Origin: Marihabitans asiaticum
Lineage (GTDB): Bacteria > Actinomycetota > Actinomycetes > Actinomycetales > Dermatophilaceae
DNA length: 64,000 nt
Direction: 5' to 3'
Assembly: GCF_007828725.1 (NCBI RefSeq)
Contig: NZ_VIUW01000004.1
Span: 62,001-126,000 of the forward strand
Numbering within the stretch: position 1 is the first letter of the stretch; each line of letters opens with the position of its first letter. The notes beneath the pieces are model-generated. The model worked only from the letters and a program-made list of their open reading frames with translations, did not search any database and was not told the DNA's origin. Below, piece by piece: positions 17,559-26,544 of this stretch. The translations under genes were made by a program, and so were the position numbers.

Positions 17559-18044
17559 TCACCGCTCGGCAAGGACCGTCAGCGCGAGATCCAGCGCCTC
17601 CCCCACCGCAGCGCGCCGCACCCCGTACCGGTCGCCCTCGAGGTCGCGCCGCCGTACCGTGCAGTCCCCGCGCGTGGCGCAGGCGAGGTACACCGTGCCC
17701 GCCGGGTGCCCCTCATTGGACCCGGGGCCGGCCACCCCGGTGGTTGCGAGCCCGATGTCGCAGCCGAGCTCACGCAGCGCGCCGCGGGCCATCTGCTCGG
17801 CGACCGCCGGGTGCACGGTGCCCACCCGGGCGATGAGGTCGTGCTCGACGCCGAGCAGGTCGGTCTTGACCTCGGGCGCGTAGGCGATGACACCGCCCCG
17901 GAAGACGTCCGAGGCCCCGGGCACCCCGACGACGGTCGTCGCGAGGAGGCCTCCGGTGAGCGACTCGGCACAGCCGAGGGTCGCCCCCTTCGCCCGGAGC
18001 TGCGCCAGCAGCTCGGCTGCCATCTCGGCGGGGTCGCGGCGCAC
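17559..18044 (-). CDS. cinA: CinA C-terminal-domain protein (nicotinamide-nucleotide amidase, PncC type)
   Basis: This is a 161-residue stand-alone CinA C-terminal domain. Landmarks are GATLGCAESLTGGLLATTVVGVPGASDVFRGG, with the catalytic Ser/Lys region, and LATTGVAGPG. The domain deamidates nicotinamide mononucleotide to nicotinate mononucleotide in NAD salvage; full-length CinA is historically linked to competence. It follows pgsA by three bases and precedes clgR, the usual actinobacterial order. Confidence 0.9.
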   Translation of the reverse strand: MRRDPAEMAAELLAQLRAKGATLGCAESLTGGLLATTVVGVPGASDVFRGGVIAYAPEVKTDLLGVEHDLIARVGTVHPAVAEQMARGALRELGCDIGLATTGVAGPGSNEGHPAGTVYLACATRGDCTVRRRDLEGDRYGVRRAAVGEALDLALTVLAER

Positions 18045-18047
18045 CGG

Positions 18048-18671
18048 TCAGCCCGTCGCCTTGCGCTCGCGCTTCATCCGCGCCCGGTCGCTCGTCTCGC
18101 GCAGGGTGAGCGCCTTGATGACGTAGTCGACCGCGGTGACCACGGTGACGAGCACCGCCGCGGCGAGGACGAGCCACCCGATCGCGGTCCACAAGCCGGA
18201 GAGCGGGAGCGTCCACAGCGGCGCCATGAGGATCGCCAGCGCGAGTGCCTGGAGGAAGGTCTTGAGCTTGCCGCCGCGGCTGGCCGGCATGACCCCGTGC
18301 CGGATGACGAAGAAGCGCATGAGGGTGATCCCGAGCTCGCGGGCGATGACGACGACGGTGATCCACCACGGGATGACCTCGATGATCGAGAGCCCGATGA
18401 AGCCGGCACCGGTGAGCGCCTTGTCGGCGATCGGGTCGGCGACCCGCCCGAAGTCGGTCTCGAGCCCCCGGGAGCGGGCGAGGTCGCCGTCGATCCGGTC
18501 GGTGATGATCGCGACGCTGAAGACGCCCAGGGCCCACCAGCGCGAGGCAGCGTCGTCTCCTCCTTCGCGCAGCAGCAGCCACGCGAAGACCGGGACGAGC
18601 AGGATCCGCAGGACCGTGAGCGCGTTGGGCAGGTTCCACGGGCTGGGGGCGGCGGGTGCGGGCGTGCTCAC
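18048..18671 (-). CDS. pgsA: CDP-diacylglycerol-glycerol-3-phosphate 3-phosphatidyltransferase
   Basis: This 207-residue membrane enzyme has four to five hydrophobic helices. The complete CDP-alcohol phosphatidyltransferase motif reads DRIDGDLAR, then GRVADPIAD (DxxDGxxAR-x8-G-x3-D-x3-D). It makes phosphatidylglycerol phosphate or a related phosphatidyl-alcohol; the alcohol cannot be fixed from the motif alone. The GTG start overlaps the rimO stop (GTGA), so translation is coupled. The C terminus is very basic ([12 protein letters not shown]). Confidence 0.9.
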   Translation of the reverse strand: MSTPAPAAPSPWNLPNALTVLRILLVPVFAWLLLREGGDDAASRWWALGVFSVAIITDRIDGDLARSRGLETDFGRVADPIADKALTGAGFIGLSIIEVIPWWITVVVIARELGITLMRFFVIRHGVMPASRGGKLKTFLQALALAILMAPLWTLPLSGLWTAIGWLVLAAAVLVTVVTAVDYVIKALTLRETSDRARMKRERKATG

Positions 18672-20191
18672 TGGACCACCCGGGCCACGAGGTCGATGCC
18701 CTCGGTGGACTCGACGACCGCGTCGATGAGGTCGCCGACGGCGAGGCGGGCGAGGACGTCCGGCTCGCCGACGAGGATCGTCTCACCGTCGACATCCGGG
18801 CCTTGGTGGTCGGCACGACCGACGGCGAAGGGGGTGCCCCCCGCCTTCGCGGCGGGGTTGTCGGCGTCGGCGAAGGGGGTGCCGCCTGTCTCCGCGTCGA
18901 GGTCGGCGTCGCGAGCGTCGTCGGCGAAGGGCGACTCGAGAGACTCGACGAGGACCCGGACCGGCTGCCCGATCCGGTCCTCGGCGCGCTGCGCCGCGAG
19001 CTCGTCGGCGAGGGAGCGGATCCGCTCCACCCGCTCGTCGATGACGTGGGGGTCGAGCTTGTCGCCCAGTCGCTCGCCCTCGGTGCCATCCTCGTCGGAG
19101 TAGCCAAAGACGCCGACGACGTCGAGCCGGGCCTCGGTGAGGAAGCGCTCGAGCTCGGCGAGGTCGTCATCGGTCTCACCGGGGAAGCCGACGATGACGT
19201 TGCTGCGGATCGCGGCGTCGGGCTGGCGCTCCCGGACCCCGGCGATCAGCTCGAGGAAGGACTCGGTGGACCCGAAGCGGCGCATCCGGCGCAGCAGGCC
19301 GGCCGCCGAGTGCTGGAAGGAGATGTCGTACCAGGGCGAGACCTTCTCGGTCGCCGCCATCGCCTCGAGCAGTCCGGGGCGGATCTCGGCGGGCTGGAGG
19401 TAGGAGACCCGGACGCGCTCGACGCCCTCGATCGCGGCGAGCTGGGGCAGCAGGGCCTGGAGCAGGTCGAGCTCGCCGAGGTCCTTGCCGTAGGAGGTGG
19501 AGTTCTCCGAGACGAGGAAGAGCTCGCGTACGCCGCGCTCGGCCAGCCACCGCGCCTCGGCGATGACGTCGGTGGGCCGCCTCGAGACGAAGGACCCGCG
19601 GAAGGTGGGGATCGCGCAGAAGGCGCAGCGCCGGTCGCAGCCCGAAGCGATCTTCAGCGGTGCCCACGGACGGTCGTCCAGGCGGGCCCGGGGCAGGTCA
19701 CGCGTGGCCGCGCTGGCGCCGCCGTGGCCGGGAATCGCCACCTCGCCGGCGGCGTCGGCGCGCTCCAGCGGCGCGAGCGGCAGCAGGGTGCGCCGGTCCC
19801 CCGGGACGTGTGCCTCCGGGGCGTGCCCGGCAAGCACCGCCTGCAGGTGCGCGGACATGTCGCGGTAGGAGTCGAAGCCGAGCACCGCGTCGGCCTCTGG
19901 CAGCTCGTCGGCCAGCTCGCGGCCGTACCGCTCGGCGAGGCAGCCGACGGCGACGACGGCCTGGGTGCGTCCACTCTCGCGCAGCTCGCCGGCCTCGAGG
20001 ATCGCGTCGATCGAGTCCTTCTTGGCCTGCTCGATGAACCCGCAGGTGTTGACCACCGCGACGTCGGCCTCGGCCGCGTCCTCGACGAGCTCCCAGCCCT
20101 GCGACGCCAGCCGCCCGGCCAGCTCCTCGCTGTCGACCTCGTTGCGGGTGCAGCCAAGGGTCACCAGGGCCACGCTGCGAGCAGGGGTCAT
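18668..20191 (-). CDS. rimO: ribosomal protein S12 methylthiotransferase
   Basis: This 507-residue MiaB-family radical SAM enzyme adds a methylthio group to Asp of ribosomal protein S12. The N-terminal Fe-S domain has [19 protein letters not shown] and VVNTCGFI. The radical SAM cluster motif is CDRRCAFC near residue 185, followed by [12 protein letters not shown]. The C-terminal TRAM domain (from about [12 protein letters not shown]) is interrupted by a low-complexity stretch of about 45 residues. That stretch carries GGTPFAD/GGTPFAV units encoded by CGAAGGGG copies at 18871 and 18826, with a near copy at about 18925. The ATG at 20191 is seven bases after TACAGT. Confidence 0.92.
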   Translation of the reverse strand: MTPARSVALVTLGCTRNEVDSEELAGRLASQGWELVEDAAEADVAVVNTCGFIEQAKKDSIDAILEAGELRESGRTQAVVAVGCLAERYGRELADELPEADAVLGFDSYRDMSAHLQAVLAGHAPEAHVPGDRRTLLPLAPLERADAAGEVAIPGHGGASAATRDLPRARLDDRPWAPLKIASGCDRRCAFCAIPTFRGSFVSRRPTDVIAEARWLAERGVRELFLVSENSTSYGKDLGELDLLQALLPQLAAIEGVERVRVSYLQPAEIRPGLLEAMAATEKVSPWYDISFQHSAAGLLRRMRRFGSTESFLELIAGVRERQPDAAIRSNVIVGFPGETDDDLAELERFLTEARLDVVGVFGYSDEDGTEGERLGDKLDPHVIDERVERIRSLADELAAQRAEDRIGQPVRVLVESLESPFADDARDADLDAETGGTPFADADNPAAKAGGTPFAVGRADHQGPDVDGETILVGEPDVLARLAVGDLIDAVVESTEGIDLVARVVQ

Positions 20192-20198
20192 GGGCTCC

Positions 20199-20204
20199 AC
20201 TGTA
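20199..20204 (-). promoter_or_regulatory. -10 box for rimO
   Basis: On the minus strand TACAGT lies seven bases before the ATG at 20191, suggesting a leaderless transcript heading the rimO-pgsA-cinA unit. Confidence 0.45.
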
Positions 20205-20232
20205 GGTGCAGGAGCGGCCCCGAACCGCGCGG

Positions 20233-20934
20233 TCACTTGCTGCGCATCGCGGCCATGGCGACGAGCCGGCTGATCACCATGGCGATGTAGAAGACGCCGG
20301 AGATCTGCTCGACCATGACCGCGGCCCGAGCGTGCGGGCGCACGCCGATGATGTCGGTCGAGCCGACGCCGGTGAAGTTGGCGACCGAGCCGTAGAGCAG
20401 CTCCTGGAAGGACACCCGGCTGTCACCGCCGAGGTTGGTGAAGGAGCCCGGGTAGGCCTCCTGGATCGCGACGAAGAGATAGGTGAAGGCGAAGACGCCG
20501 ACGGTGAACGCGGCACCGACGGCGAAGAGCTCGTCCTTGGTCACGAAGCGGTCGGCGAAGATGTACCCCAGCAGCGCGTACCCGGTGTAGAAGTAGAACG
20601 ACGCGAGCAGGAGGTGGGCGGTGACGAGCACCCAGGTCTCGGCGTCGAAGACGGTCCACAGCTCGAGCCCCAGCGCCGGCACCCCGATGAGCAGCGCGAC
20701 CCAGGTCAGGCTGGAGGTCGCCCGCACCGTCCACACCGCCAGGGTGAGGGCGACCAGGCTGAGCACGACGAGGGCGACCCGGTAGTTGGGCACCTCGTCG
20801 ACCCACGGCATCGCGACGATCGCGAAGATCTGCACCGCCAGCAGCACCGCGGAGGGCTGCTTGCGGATCAGGGCACTCCAGTACTCCCGGCCGCTGAGTG
20901 GCTCCGGCGGTGCGTACCAGTCGCTCTGCGTCAT
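20233..20934 (-). CDS. six-helix ion-channel-like membrane protein with degenerate selectivity filter
   Basis: This 233-residue protein has about six hydrophobic helices. The last two flank a pore-loop-like segment, [19 protein letters not shown], then [26 protein letters not shown]. The arrangement and outer helix match two-TM potassium-channel modules of bacterial proteins. The filter, normally TVGYGD, reads GVGSTD, so potassium selectivity is doubtful. TAACCT lies six bases before the ATG. It sits between rimO and ftsK on the same strand. It could be a channel with altered selectivity or a non-conducting relative. Confidence 0.7.
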   Translation of the reverse strand: MTQSDWYAPPEPLSGREYWSALIRKQPSAVLLAVQIFAIVAMPWVDEVPNYRVALVVLSLVALTLAVWTVRATSSLTWVALLIGVPALGLELWTVFDAETWVLVTAHLLLASFYFYTGYALLGYIFADRFVTKDELFAVGAAFTVGVFAFTYLFVAIQEAYPGSFTNLGGDSRVSFQELLYGSVANFTGVGSTDIIGVRPHARAAVMVEQISGVFYIAMVISRLVAMAAMRSK

Positions 20935-20940
20935 GCGCTC

Positions 20941-20946
20941 AGGTTA
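20941..20946 (-). promoter_or_regulatory. -10 box for the channel-like gene
   Basis: TAACCT on the minus strand ends six bases before the ATG at 20934. Confidence 0.45.
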
Positions 20947-20970
20947 GGCCGTGCCCGGCGGGCAGCGGCC

Positions 20971-23955
20971 TCACTCCCGACCCGTCAGCGACCACGCGTC
21001 GAGGTCCTCGTCCTCGTCGGCCGGGATGTCGGTGCCGATCGGGTCCTCCGCGTAGCGGGCCGAGCTCGCGCCGACCGACGGCGAAGGGGGCGCCGCCGCG
21101 CCGGGATCCTCGACCCGGATCACCTCGGTGTCGTGCTCGTAGGCGCGCGGGCCGCTCTCGCCGGCTCCTCCCCCTTCGCCCTCGTCCTCGGGTGCCGCGT
21201 CATCGCCGAACCCGTCGTAGGGCTCGCCCTCGTCCCCGGCGGGCTCGGGCACGTCCTCACCCTTGATCAGGGCGAGGGTGGTCGCGAGATCGTCGGGCTT
21301 GACGAGGACGTCGCGGGCCTTGGAGCCCTCGGAGGGGCCGACGACGCCGCGGGACTCGAGGAGGTCCATCAGCCGCCCGGCCTTCGCGAAGCCGACGCGC
21401 AGCTTGCGCTGGAGCATCGAGGTCGAGCCGAACTGGGTGTTGACGACGAGCTCGGTGGCCTGGAGCAGCACATCGAGGTCGTCGCCGATGTCCTCGTCGA
21501 TCTGCTTCTTCGGCGTGTCGGGGACGACGTCCTCGCGGTAGCTCGGCTTGAGCTGGCCGGTGACGTGGGCGACGACGTCGTGGATCTCGGACTCGGTGAC
21601 CCAGGCGCCCTGGACGCGCATCGGCTTGTTCTTGCCCATGGGCAGGAAGAGCGCGTCGCCCTGGCCGAGGAGCTTCTCGGCGCCGGGCTGGTCCAGGACC
21701 ACCCGGCTGTCGGCGAGCGAGGAGGTCGCGAAGGCCATCCGCGAGGGCACGTTGGCCTTGATCAGGCCAGTGACGACGTCGACGGAGGGGCGCTGCGTGG
21801 CGAGCACCAGGTGGATGCCGGCGGCCCGGGCGAGCTGGGTGATCCGCACGATGGAGTCCTCGACGTCGCGAGGGGCGACCATCATCAGGTCGGCGAGCTC
21901 GTCGACGATGACGAGGAGGTACGGGTAGGGCTGGTGCACCCGCTCCGAGCCGGGGACGTCCTTGATCGTGCCGGCGCGGACCGCCTTGTTGTAGTCGTCG
22001 ACGTGCTTGTAGCCGGTGCGCGCCAGGTCGTCGTAGCGCAGGTCCATCTCCTTGACGACCCACTGCAGCGCCTCGGCGGCCTTCTTGGCGTTGGTGATGA
22101 TCGGGGTGATGAGGTGCGGGATGCCCTCGTATGCGGTCAGCTCGACCCGCTTGGGGTCGACGAGCACCATCCGGACCTCGTCGGGCGTGGCCCGCATGAG
22201 GATCGAGGTGATCATCGAGTTCACGAAGCTCGACTTGCCCGAGCCGGTGGCGCCGGCGACGAGGATGTGCGGCATCTTCGCGAGGTTGGCGATGACGTAG
22301 CCGCCCTCGACGTCCTTGCCGACCCCCATGACCATCGGGTGCTCGTTGTGCCGGGCGACGTCGGAGCGCAGCACGTCGCCGAGGCAGACCATCTCCTTGT
22401 CGGCGTTGGGGATCTCGATGCCGATCGCGGACTTGCCGGGGATCGGGCTGAGGATGCGCACGTCGGCGCTGGCGACCGCGTAGGCGATGTTCTTGCTCAG
22501 CGCGGTGACCCGCTCGACCTTGACGCCCGGGCCGAGCTCGACGACGTAGCGGGTGACGGTCGGGCCGCGGTGGAAGCCGGTGACCTGGGCGTCGATGCCG
22601 AACTCGTCGAGGGTGCTGGTCAGCGCCTCGACCACCTGGTCGTTGGCCGCCGAGCGCTCCTTGTGCGGCGAGCCCTGCTTGAGGAAGGTGCTCTCCGGCA
22701 GGGTGTAGGCGATGTCGCCGGCCAGGGCGAGCTGCTCGACCCGCTGAGGCAGCTGGGTCGTCGGCGGCGCCTGCGGGGAGGACTCGGCGGCCTTGTCCGA
22801 GCTCTTGTCCCCGCCCTTGCCGCCCGCGGGGGCGAGCACTCCGGGGCTGGTGGGCCGCTTCTCGCCGGGGCGCGGCCCCCCCTTCGCCTCGGTCTGCTCG
22901 GGCGAAGGGGTGTCGCCCGCCTGCTCGGCGGAGGCCGCCTTGCGGCGGCCGCGCTTGCCGGCCCGGGAGACCTCGGCGGCCTGGTCGTAGGCGACGTCGC
23001 CGTCACGCTCGTCGAGGTCGGCGGTGGCGCGGCGCTTGCGGGCGTTGCTCACCGCGGCGGTGGCGGCGGGGGTGCCCTCGTGCGGCTGGAGGTCTGCCGG
23101 GAGGTCGCCGGTCACCGCGGCCCGCAGGTAGGCCCCGCGGGTGGGCAGCTCGCGCAGCTCGGTGCCGGTGATGACGAGCAGGGAGTACAGGCCGAGGATG
23201 ACGAGCAGGATCGTCGCAGGCCACACGGTCAGGCCCGCGGCGAGCGGGTCGGAGCCGAGGAAGCCGACGATTCCGCCTGCCTCACGCATCCCACCCGCAC
23301 CGTCCGGGGGCTGCGGGATGCCGCGGCTGATGTGCACCAGGCCGCACGCGGAGAGGGCGAGCATGCCCAGGCCGAGGCCGACCCGTGACATGACGCCCTC
23401 CTCGACCCCGGTGAGGATCCGCCAGGCGAGGGCGACGAAGACGACCGGGACGGCGAGGGCGATGACGCCGAAGGCGCCGGCGAAGACGGCGTGGGTGAGG
23501 TCACCGAGCCAACCGCCGAGGCCCCACCACTCGCGGGCGGCGACGACGACGGCGAGGGCGAGCAGGCCGAGGCCGAGGCCGTCGCGCTTGTGCTCGGGGT
23601 CGAGGTTCTGGGCGGAGCGGCTCACGCTGCGCACGCCCGCACCGGTGGCACCCGCCAGGCCGCTGACGGTGCCGCGGACGGCGCGCACGGGCAGGGAGTC
23701 ACCGGCCCGGTTGGCGGTGCGGGCGGACCCGCTGCGGGCAGCGGGCTTGCGGGTCGAGCCCTTGGCCTTCGGCGAGGTCTTGCGCCCGCCCGTGGTCGAG
23801 CTCTTGCGGCTGGCGCTGGCCTGCTGCTTGCGCACGGTCTCGCGCGCCTTCGCGCCGCGCTCGGTGCTGCGGCCGGGCCCGCTGGACCCGCCGGAGCGGC
23901 CTGGAGCTCGGGTGGAGCCGCCGGGGCGCGCAGTACTGCCGTTGCGTGTCGCCAT
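20971..23955 (-). CDS. ftsK: DNA translocase FtsK
   Basis: This 994-residue protein coordinates chromosome segregation with division. Residues 1-110 are basic, followed by four membrane helices (about 120-265). A variable linker (about 265-410) contains two motif copies (22879, 22903). The motor has Walker A GATGSGKSS near residue 568 and Walker B LLVIVDELADLMM. The gamma winged-helix domain (about 820-890) includes QFGSTSMLQRKLRVGFAKAGRL. In FtsK/SpoIIIE this domain reads guide sequences such as GGGNAGGG or GAGAAGGG. An acidic tail of about 100 residues ending WSLTGRE follows and carries copies at 21082 and 21171. TAGGCT lies six bases before the ATG. Confidence 0.96.
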   Translation of the reverse strand: MATRNGSTARPGGSTRAPGRSGGSSGPGRSTERGAKARETVRKQQASASRKSSTTGGRKTSPKAKGSTRKPAARSGSARTANRAGDSLPVRAVRGTVSGLAGATGAGVRSVSRSAQNLDPEHKRDGLGLGLLALAVVVAAREWWGLGGWLGDLTHAVFAGAFGVIALAVPVVFVALAWRILTGVEEGVMSRVGLGLGMLALSACGLVHISRGIPQPPDGAGGMREAGGIVGFLGSDPLAAGLTVWPATILLVILGLYSLLVITGTELRELPTRGAYLRAAVTGDLPADLQPHEGTPAATAAVSNARKRRATADLDERDGDVAYDQAAEVSRAGKRGRRKAASAEQAGDTPSPEQTEAKGGPRPGEKRPTSPGVLAPAGGKGGDKSSDKAAESSPQAPPTTQLPQRVEQLALAGDIAYTLPESTFLKQGSPHKERSAANDQVVEALTSTLDEFGIDAQVTGFHRGPTVTRYVVELGPGVKVERVTALSKNIAYAVASADVRILSPIPGKSAIGIEIPNADKEMVCLGDVLRSDVARHNEHPMVMGVGKDVEGGYVIANLAKMPHILVAGATGSGKSSFVNSMITSILMRATPDEVRMVLVDPKRVELTAYEGIPHLITPIITNAKKAAEALQWVVKEMDLRYDDLARTGYKHVDDYNKAVRAGTIKDVPGSERVHQPYPYLLVIVDELADLMMVAPRDVEDSIVRITQLARAAGIHLVLATQRPSVDVVTGLIKANVPSRMAFATSSLADSRVVLDQPGAEKLLGQGDALFLPMGKNKPMRVQGAWVTESEIHDVVAHVTGQLKPSYREDVVPDTPKKQIDEDIGDDLDVLLQATELVVNTQFGSTSMLQRKLRVGFAKAGRLMDLLESRGVVGPSEGSKARDVLVKPDDLATTLALIKGEDVPEPAGDEGEPYDGFGDDAAPEDEGEGGGAGESGPRAYEHDTEVIRVEDPGAAAPPSPSVGASSARYAEDPIGTDIPADEDEDLDAWSLTGRE

Positions 23956-23961
23956 GGCGCA

Positions 23962-23967
23962 AGCCTA
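23962..23967 (-). promoter_or_regulatory. -10 box for ftsK
   Basis: TAGGCT on the minus strand lies six bases before the ftsK ATG, indicating a leaderless message. Confidence 0.5.
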
Positions 23968-24088
23968 GGGCAGAGTCACACCCATCACTTGGAGCACACG
24001 CGCACCAGGAGTGCCGCCCCCGGTTCGCGACGAGGGGGCGACGGGGCGGGGTGTGGACAGCCGGCGCGCGGGATCGGCGCCTTCGCTC

Positions 24089-24094
24089 TAGTCT
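24089..24094 (+). promoter_or_regulatory. -10 box for prepilin peptidase gene
   Basis: TAGTCT lies six bases before the GTG at 24101. Confidence 0.5.
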
Positions 24095-24100
24095 CGCGGG

Positions 24101-24760
24101 GTGCTGCCGCTCGCCCTCGCCTGCCTCGTGCTGACGGTGGGGACGTGGCTGGCCTGGCGGTGGGTGGCGGCGGGGTCCTACCGCCGGGAGGGCGAAGGGG
24201 GTGAGCCCGCCTCCGCGACGCCGCCTCGACTGCGGCATCTCGTGCTCGCGGCTCCGGCGCTCGGCGGCGCGCTCGTGTGGGCCCACCGGGACGAGCCGGC
24301 CGCCGTCGTCGTCCTGCTCGCCGCCCTCGCCCCGTTCACGCTCGCCCTGACCGTGGCCGACCTCGACGTGCACCGCCTGCCCAACGCGCTGACCCTGCCG
24401 GCGGTCCCCGGCACGCTCGCGCTGCTTGCGCTCGCGGCCGCGACGTCCGGACGTTGGGAGGACCTGGTGCGCAGTATCTGGGCCGCCGGGCTGGTGGGCG
24501 GAGCCTTCGTCGTGGTCTCCCTCGCCCTCGGGTCGCGCGGCTTGGGGATGGGCGACGCCAAGCTCATGCTCAGCCTCGCTCCCCTGCTCGCCTGGCACGG
24601 GTGGGCCGTGCTCGCCACCGGGGTCTACCTGGGGTTCCTCTTCGGCGGCCTCGCCGCGCTCGTCCTGCTCCTGGCCCGCCGCGCCACCCGCGGCAGCCAC
24701 CTCGCCTTCGGCCCCTACCTGCTCGCGGGAGCGGTGTGCGCCCTGCTGGCGGCGCGCTGA
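24101..24760 (+). CDS. prepilin peptidase (A24 family)
   Basis: This 219-residue polytopic membrane protein has the two catalytic aspartates of type IV prepilin peptidases. The first is in VADLDVHRLPNALT near residue 88, and the second in the GMGDAKL motif near residue 150. The N-terminal Cys-rich methyltransferase domain of classical PilD is missing, as in the short actinobacterial forms. Such enzymes process prepilin-like proteins for type IV/Tad pili, secretion or competence pseudopili. No pilin genes are adjacent, so the substrates must be encoded elsewhere. It is transcribed divergently from ftsK. Confidence 0.87.
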   Translation: MLPLALACLVLTVGTWLAWRWVAAGSYRREGEGGEPASATPPRLRHLVLAAPALGGALVWAHRDEPAAVVVLLAALAPFTLALTVADLDVHRLPNALTLPAVPGTLALLALAAATSGRWEDLVRSIWAAGLVGGAFVVVSLALGSRGLGMGDAKLMLSLAPLLAWHGWAVLATGVYLGFLFGGLAALVLLLARRATRGSHLAFGPYLLAGAVCALLAAR

Positions 24761-24855
24761 GCAGACCCAGCGACTCCAGTAGCACCGGCGACCAGCAGCT
24801 GCGCAGACGAGATCGACCGTGCCGGCAGCCCCAGGCGCGGCAAGCGCGCCGGCGG

Positions 24856-26544
24856 TCAGGCCTCGACGACTACGGGGATGATCATCGGCCGACGCCGGAT
24901 CTTGCCGCCGACCCAGCCGCCGACGGCCCGCCGCACCACCTGCTGCAGCTGACCGGTGTCGGTCGTACCCTTCGCGAGCGCCTCTGCCAGCGCCGCCTCG
25001 ATCTTGGGCCGCACGGAGGAGAAGATCTCGTCGCCCTCGGCGAAGCCGCGCGCGGTGATCTCCGGCCCGGCGATGACCTTGCCCTCGGTGACGTCGACCG
25101 CGACGACGACGGAGATGAATCCCTCGTCCCGCAGGATCCGCCGGTCCTTGAGCAGGTCCTCGTCGGCCTCGCCGACGCTCGAGCCGTCGACGTAGACGTA
25201 GCCGCAGGGCACCGCGCCGACCACCCGGGCCCGCCCGTCGACGAGGTCGATGACCACGCCGTCCTCGGCGAGCGGCACGTGGTCGGGGCGTACCCCGGTG
25301 GCGATCGCGAGGTCACGGTTGGCCACGAGGTGACGCCACTCGCCGTGGACGGGGAGCACGTTGGCCGGCTTGACGATGTTGTAGACGTAGAGCAGCTCGC
25401 CCGCGCTCGCGTGCCCGGAGACGTGAACCCGGTCGGGGCCCCCGCTGTGCACGACGTGCGCCCCGAGCCGCATCAGCCCGTTGATCACCCGCCACACCGA
25501 GCCCTCGTTGCCGGGGATCGGCGAGGACAGCAGCATGATCGTGTCGTCCTCGCCGACGTCGATGCGGTGGTCGCGCCCCGCCATCCGCGCCAGCGCGGCC
25601 ATCGGCTCTCCCTGGCTGCCGGTGCAGATGAGCACGACCTTGTCGTCGGGCAGCCGGTCGAGCGCCTTGACGTCGACGAGCACGCCGTCGGGCACGTGGA
25701 GGTGGCCGAGGTCTGCGGCGATCCCCATGTTGCGCACCATCGAGCGACCGACGAGTGCGACCTTGCGCCCGGCCTTCTCGGCCGCGTCGAGGACCTGCTG
25801 CACCCGGTGGACGTGGCTGGAGAAGCAGGCAGCGATGATCCGCCGCTCGGCGTGCCGGAAGACCTTGTCGATCGCGCTGGAGATGTCCCGCTCCGGCGCG
25901 GTGAATCCGGGGACGACCGCGTTGGTGCTGTCGGTGAGGAAGAGGTCGACCCCCTCCTCCCCCGCCCGCGCGAACGCACGCAGGTCGGTGATCCGTCCGT
26001 CCAGCGGCAGCTGGTCCATCTTGAAGTCCCCGGTGTGCAGCAGGTTGCCGCCCGGGGTGCGGATGAAGACCGCGAGCGCGTCGGGGATCGAGTGGTTGAC
26101 CGCGATGAACTCGCAGTCGAAGTCGCCGAAGACCTCGCGCATCCCCTCGCTCACCCCGAGGGTGTACGGGGTGATCTTGTGCTCCTTGAGCTTGGCCTCG
26201 ACCAGGGCCAGGGTGAGCTGCGACCCGACGACCGGGATGTCCGGCGCCAGTCGCAGCAGGTAGGGCACGCCCCCGATGTGATCCTCGTGCCCGTGGGTGA
26301 GCACGATCGCAACGACGTCGTCCATCCGGTCGGCGATGTACTCGAAGTCGGGGAGGATGAGGTCGACGCCGGGCTGGTGGTCGTCGGGGAAGAGCACCCC
26401 GCAGTCGACGATGAGCAGCTTGCCGTCGTACTCGATGACCGTCATGTTGCGGCCGATCTCACCGAGCCCACCGAGCGGGACGACGCGCACTCCCCCCTTC
26501 GCCAACGGCTTGGGGAACTCCAGGTCGGGATGCGGGTGGCTCAC
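24856..26544 (-). CDS. rnj: ribonuclease J
   Basis: This 562-residue metallo-beta-lactamase/beta-CASP nuclease performs 5'-to-3' and endonucleolytic RNA decay and maturation. The zinc motif THGHEDHIGG lies near residues 83-92. HTGDFKMDQ and the beta-CASP segments FLTDSTNAVVPG and ICTGSQGEPMAALARM follow, then the HVSGHAS metal ligand. The start overlaps the dapA stop (ATGA), matching the conserved actinobacterial dapA-rnj pair upstream of ftsK. Confidence 0.95.
   Translation of the reverse strand: MSHPHPDLEFPKPLAKGGVRVVPLGGLGEIGRNMTVIEYDGKLLIVDCGVLFPDDHQPGVDLILPDFEYIADRMDDVVAIVLTHGHEDHIGGVPYLLRLAPDIPVVGSQLTLALVEAKLKEHKITPYTLGVSEGMREVFGDFDCEFIAVNHSIPDALAVFIRTPGGNLLHTGDFKMDQLPLDGRITDLRAFARAGEEGVDLFLTDSTNAVVPGFTAPERDISSAIDKVFRHAERRIIAACFSSHVHRVQQVLDAAEKAGRKVALVGRSMVRNMGIAADLGHLHVPDGVLVDVKALDRLPDDKVVLICTGSQGEPMAALARMAGRDHRIDVGEDDTIMLLSSPIPGNEGSVWRVINGLMRLGAHVVHSGGPDRVHVSGHASAGELLYVYNIVKPANVLPVHGEWRHLVANRDLAIATGVRPDHVPLAEDGVVIDLVDGRARVVGAVPCGYVYVDGSSVGEADEDLLKDRRILRDEGFISVVVAVDVTEGKVIAGPEITARGFAEGDEIFSSVRPKIEAALAEALAKGTTDTGQLQQVVRRAVGGWVGGKIRRRPMIIPVVVEA

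Noticed and set aside
20206-23388. Plus-strand open frame of 1060 codons
   Set aside because: It is antisense to ftsK and the channel-like gene, with no recognisable domain.
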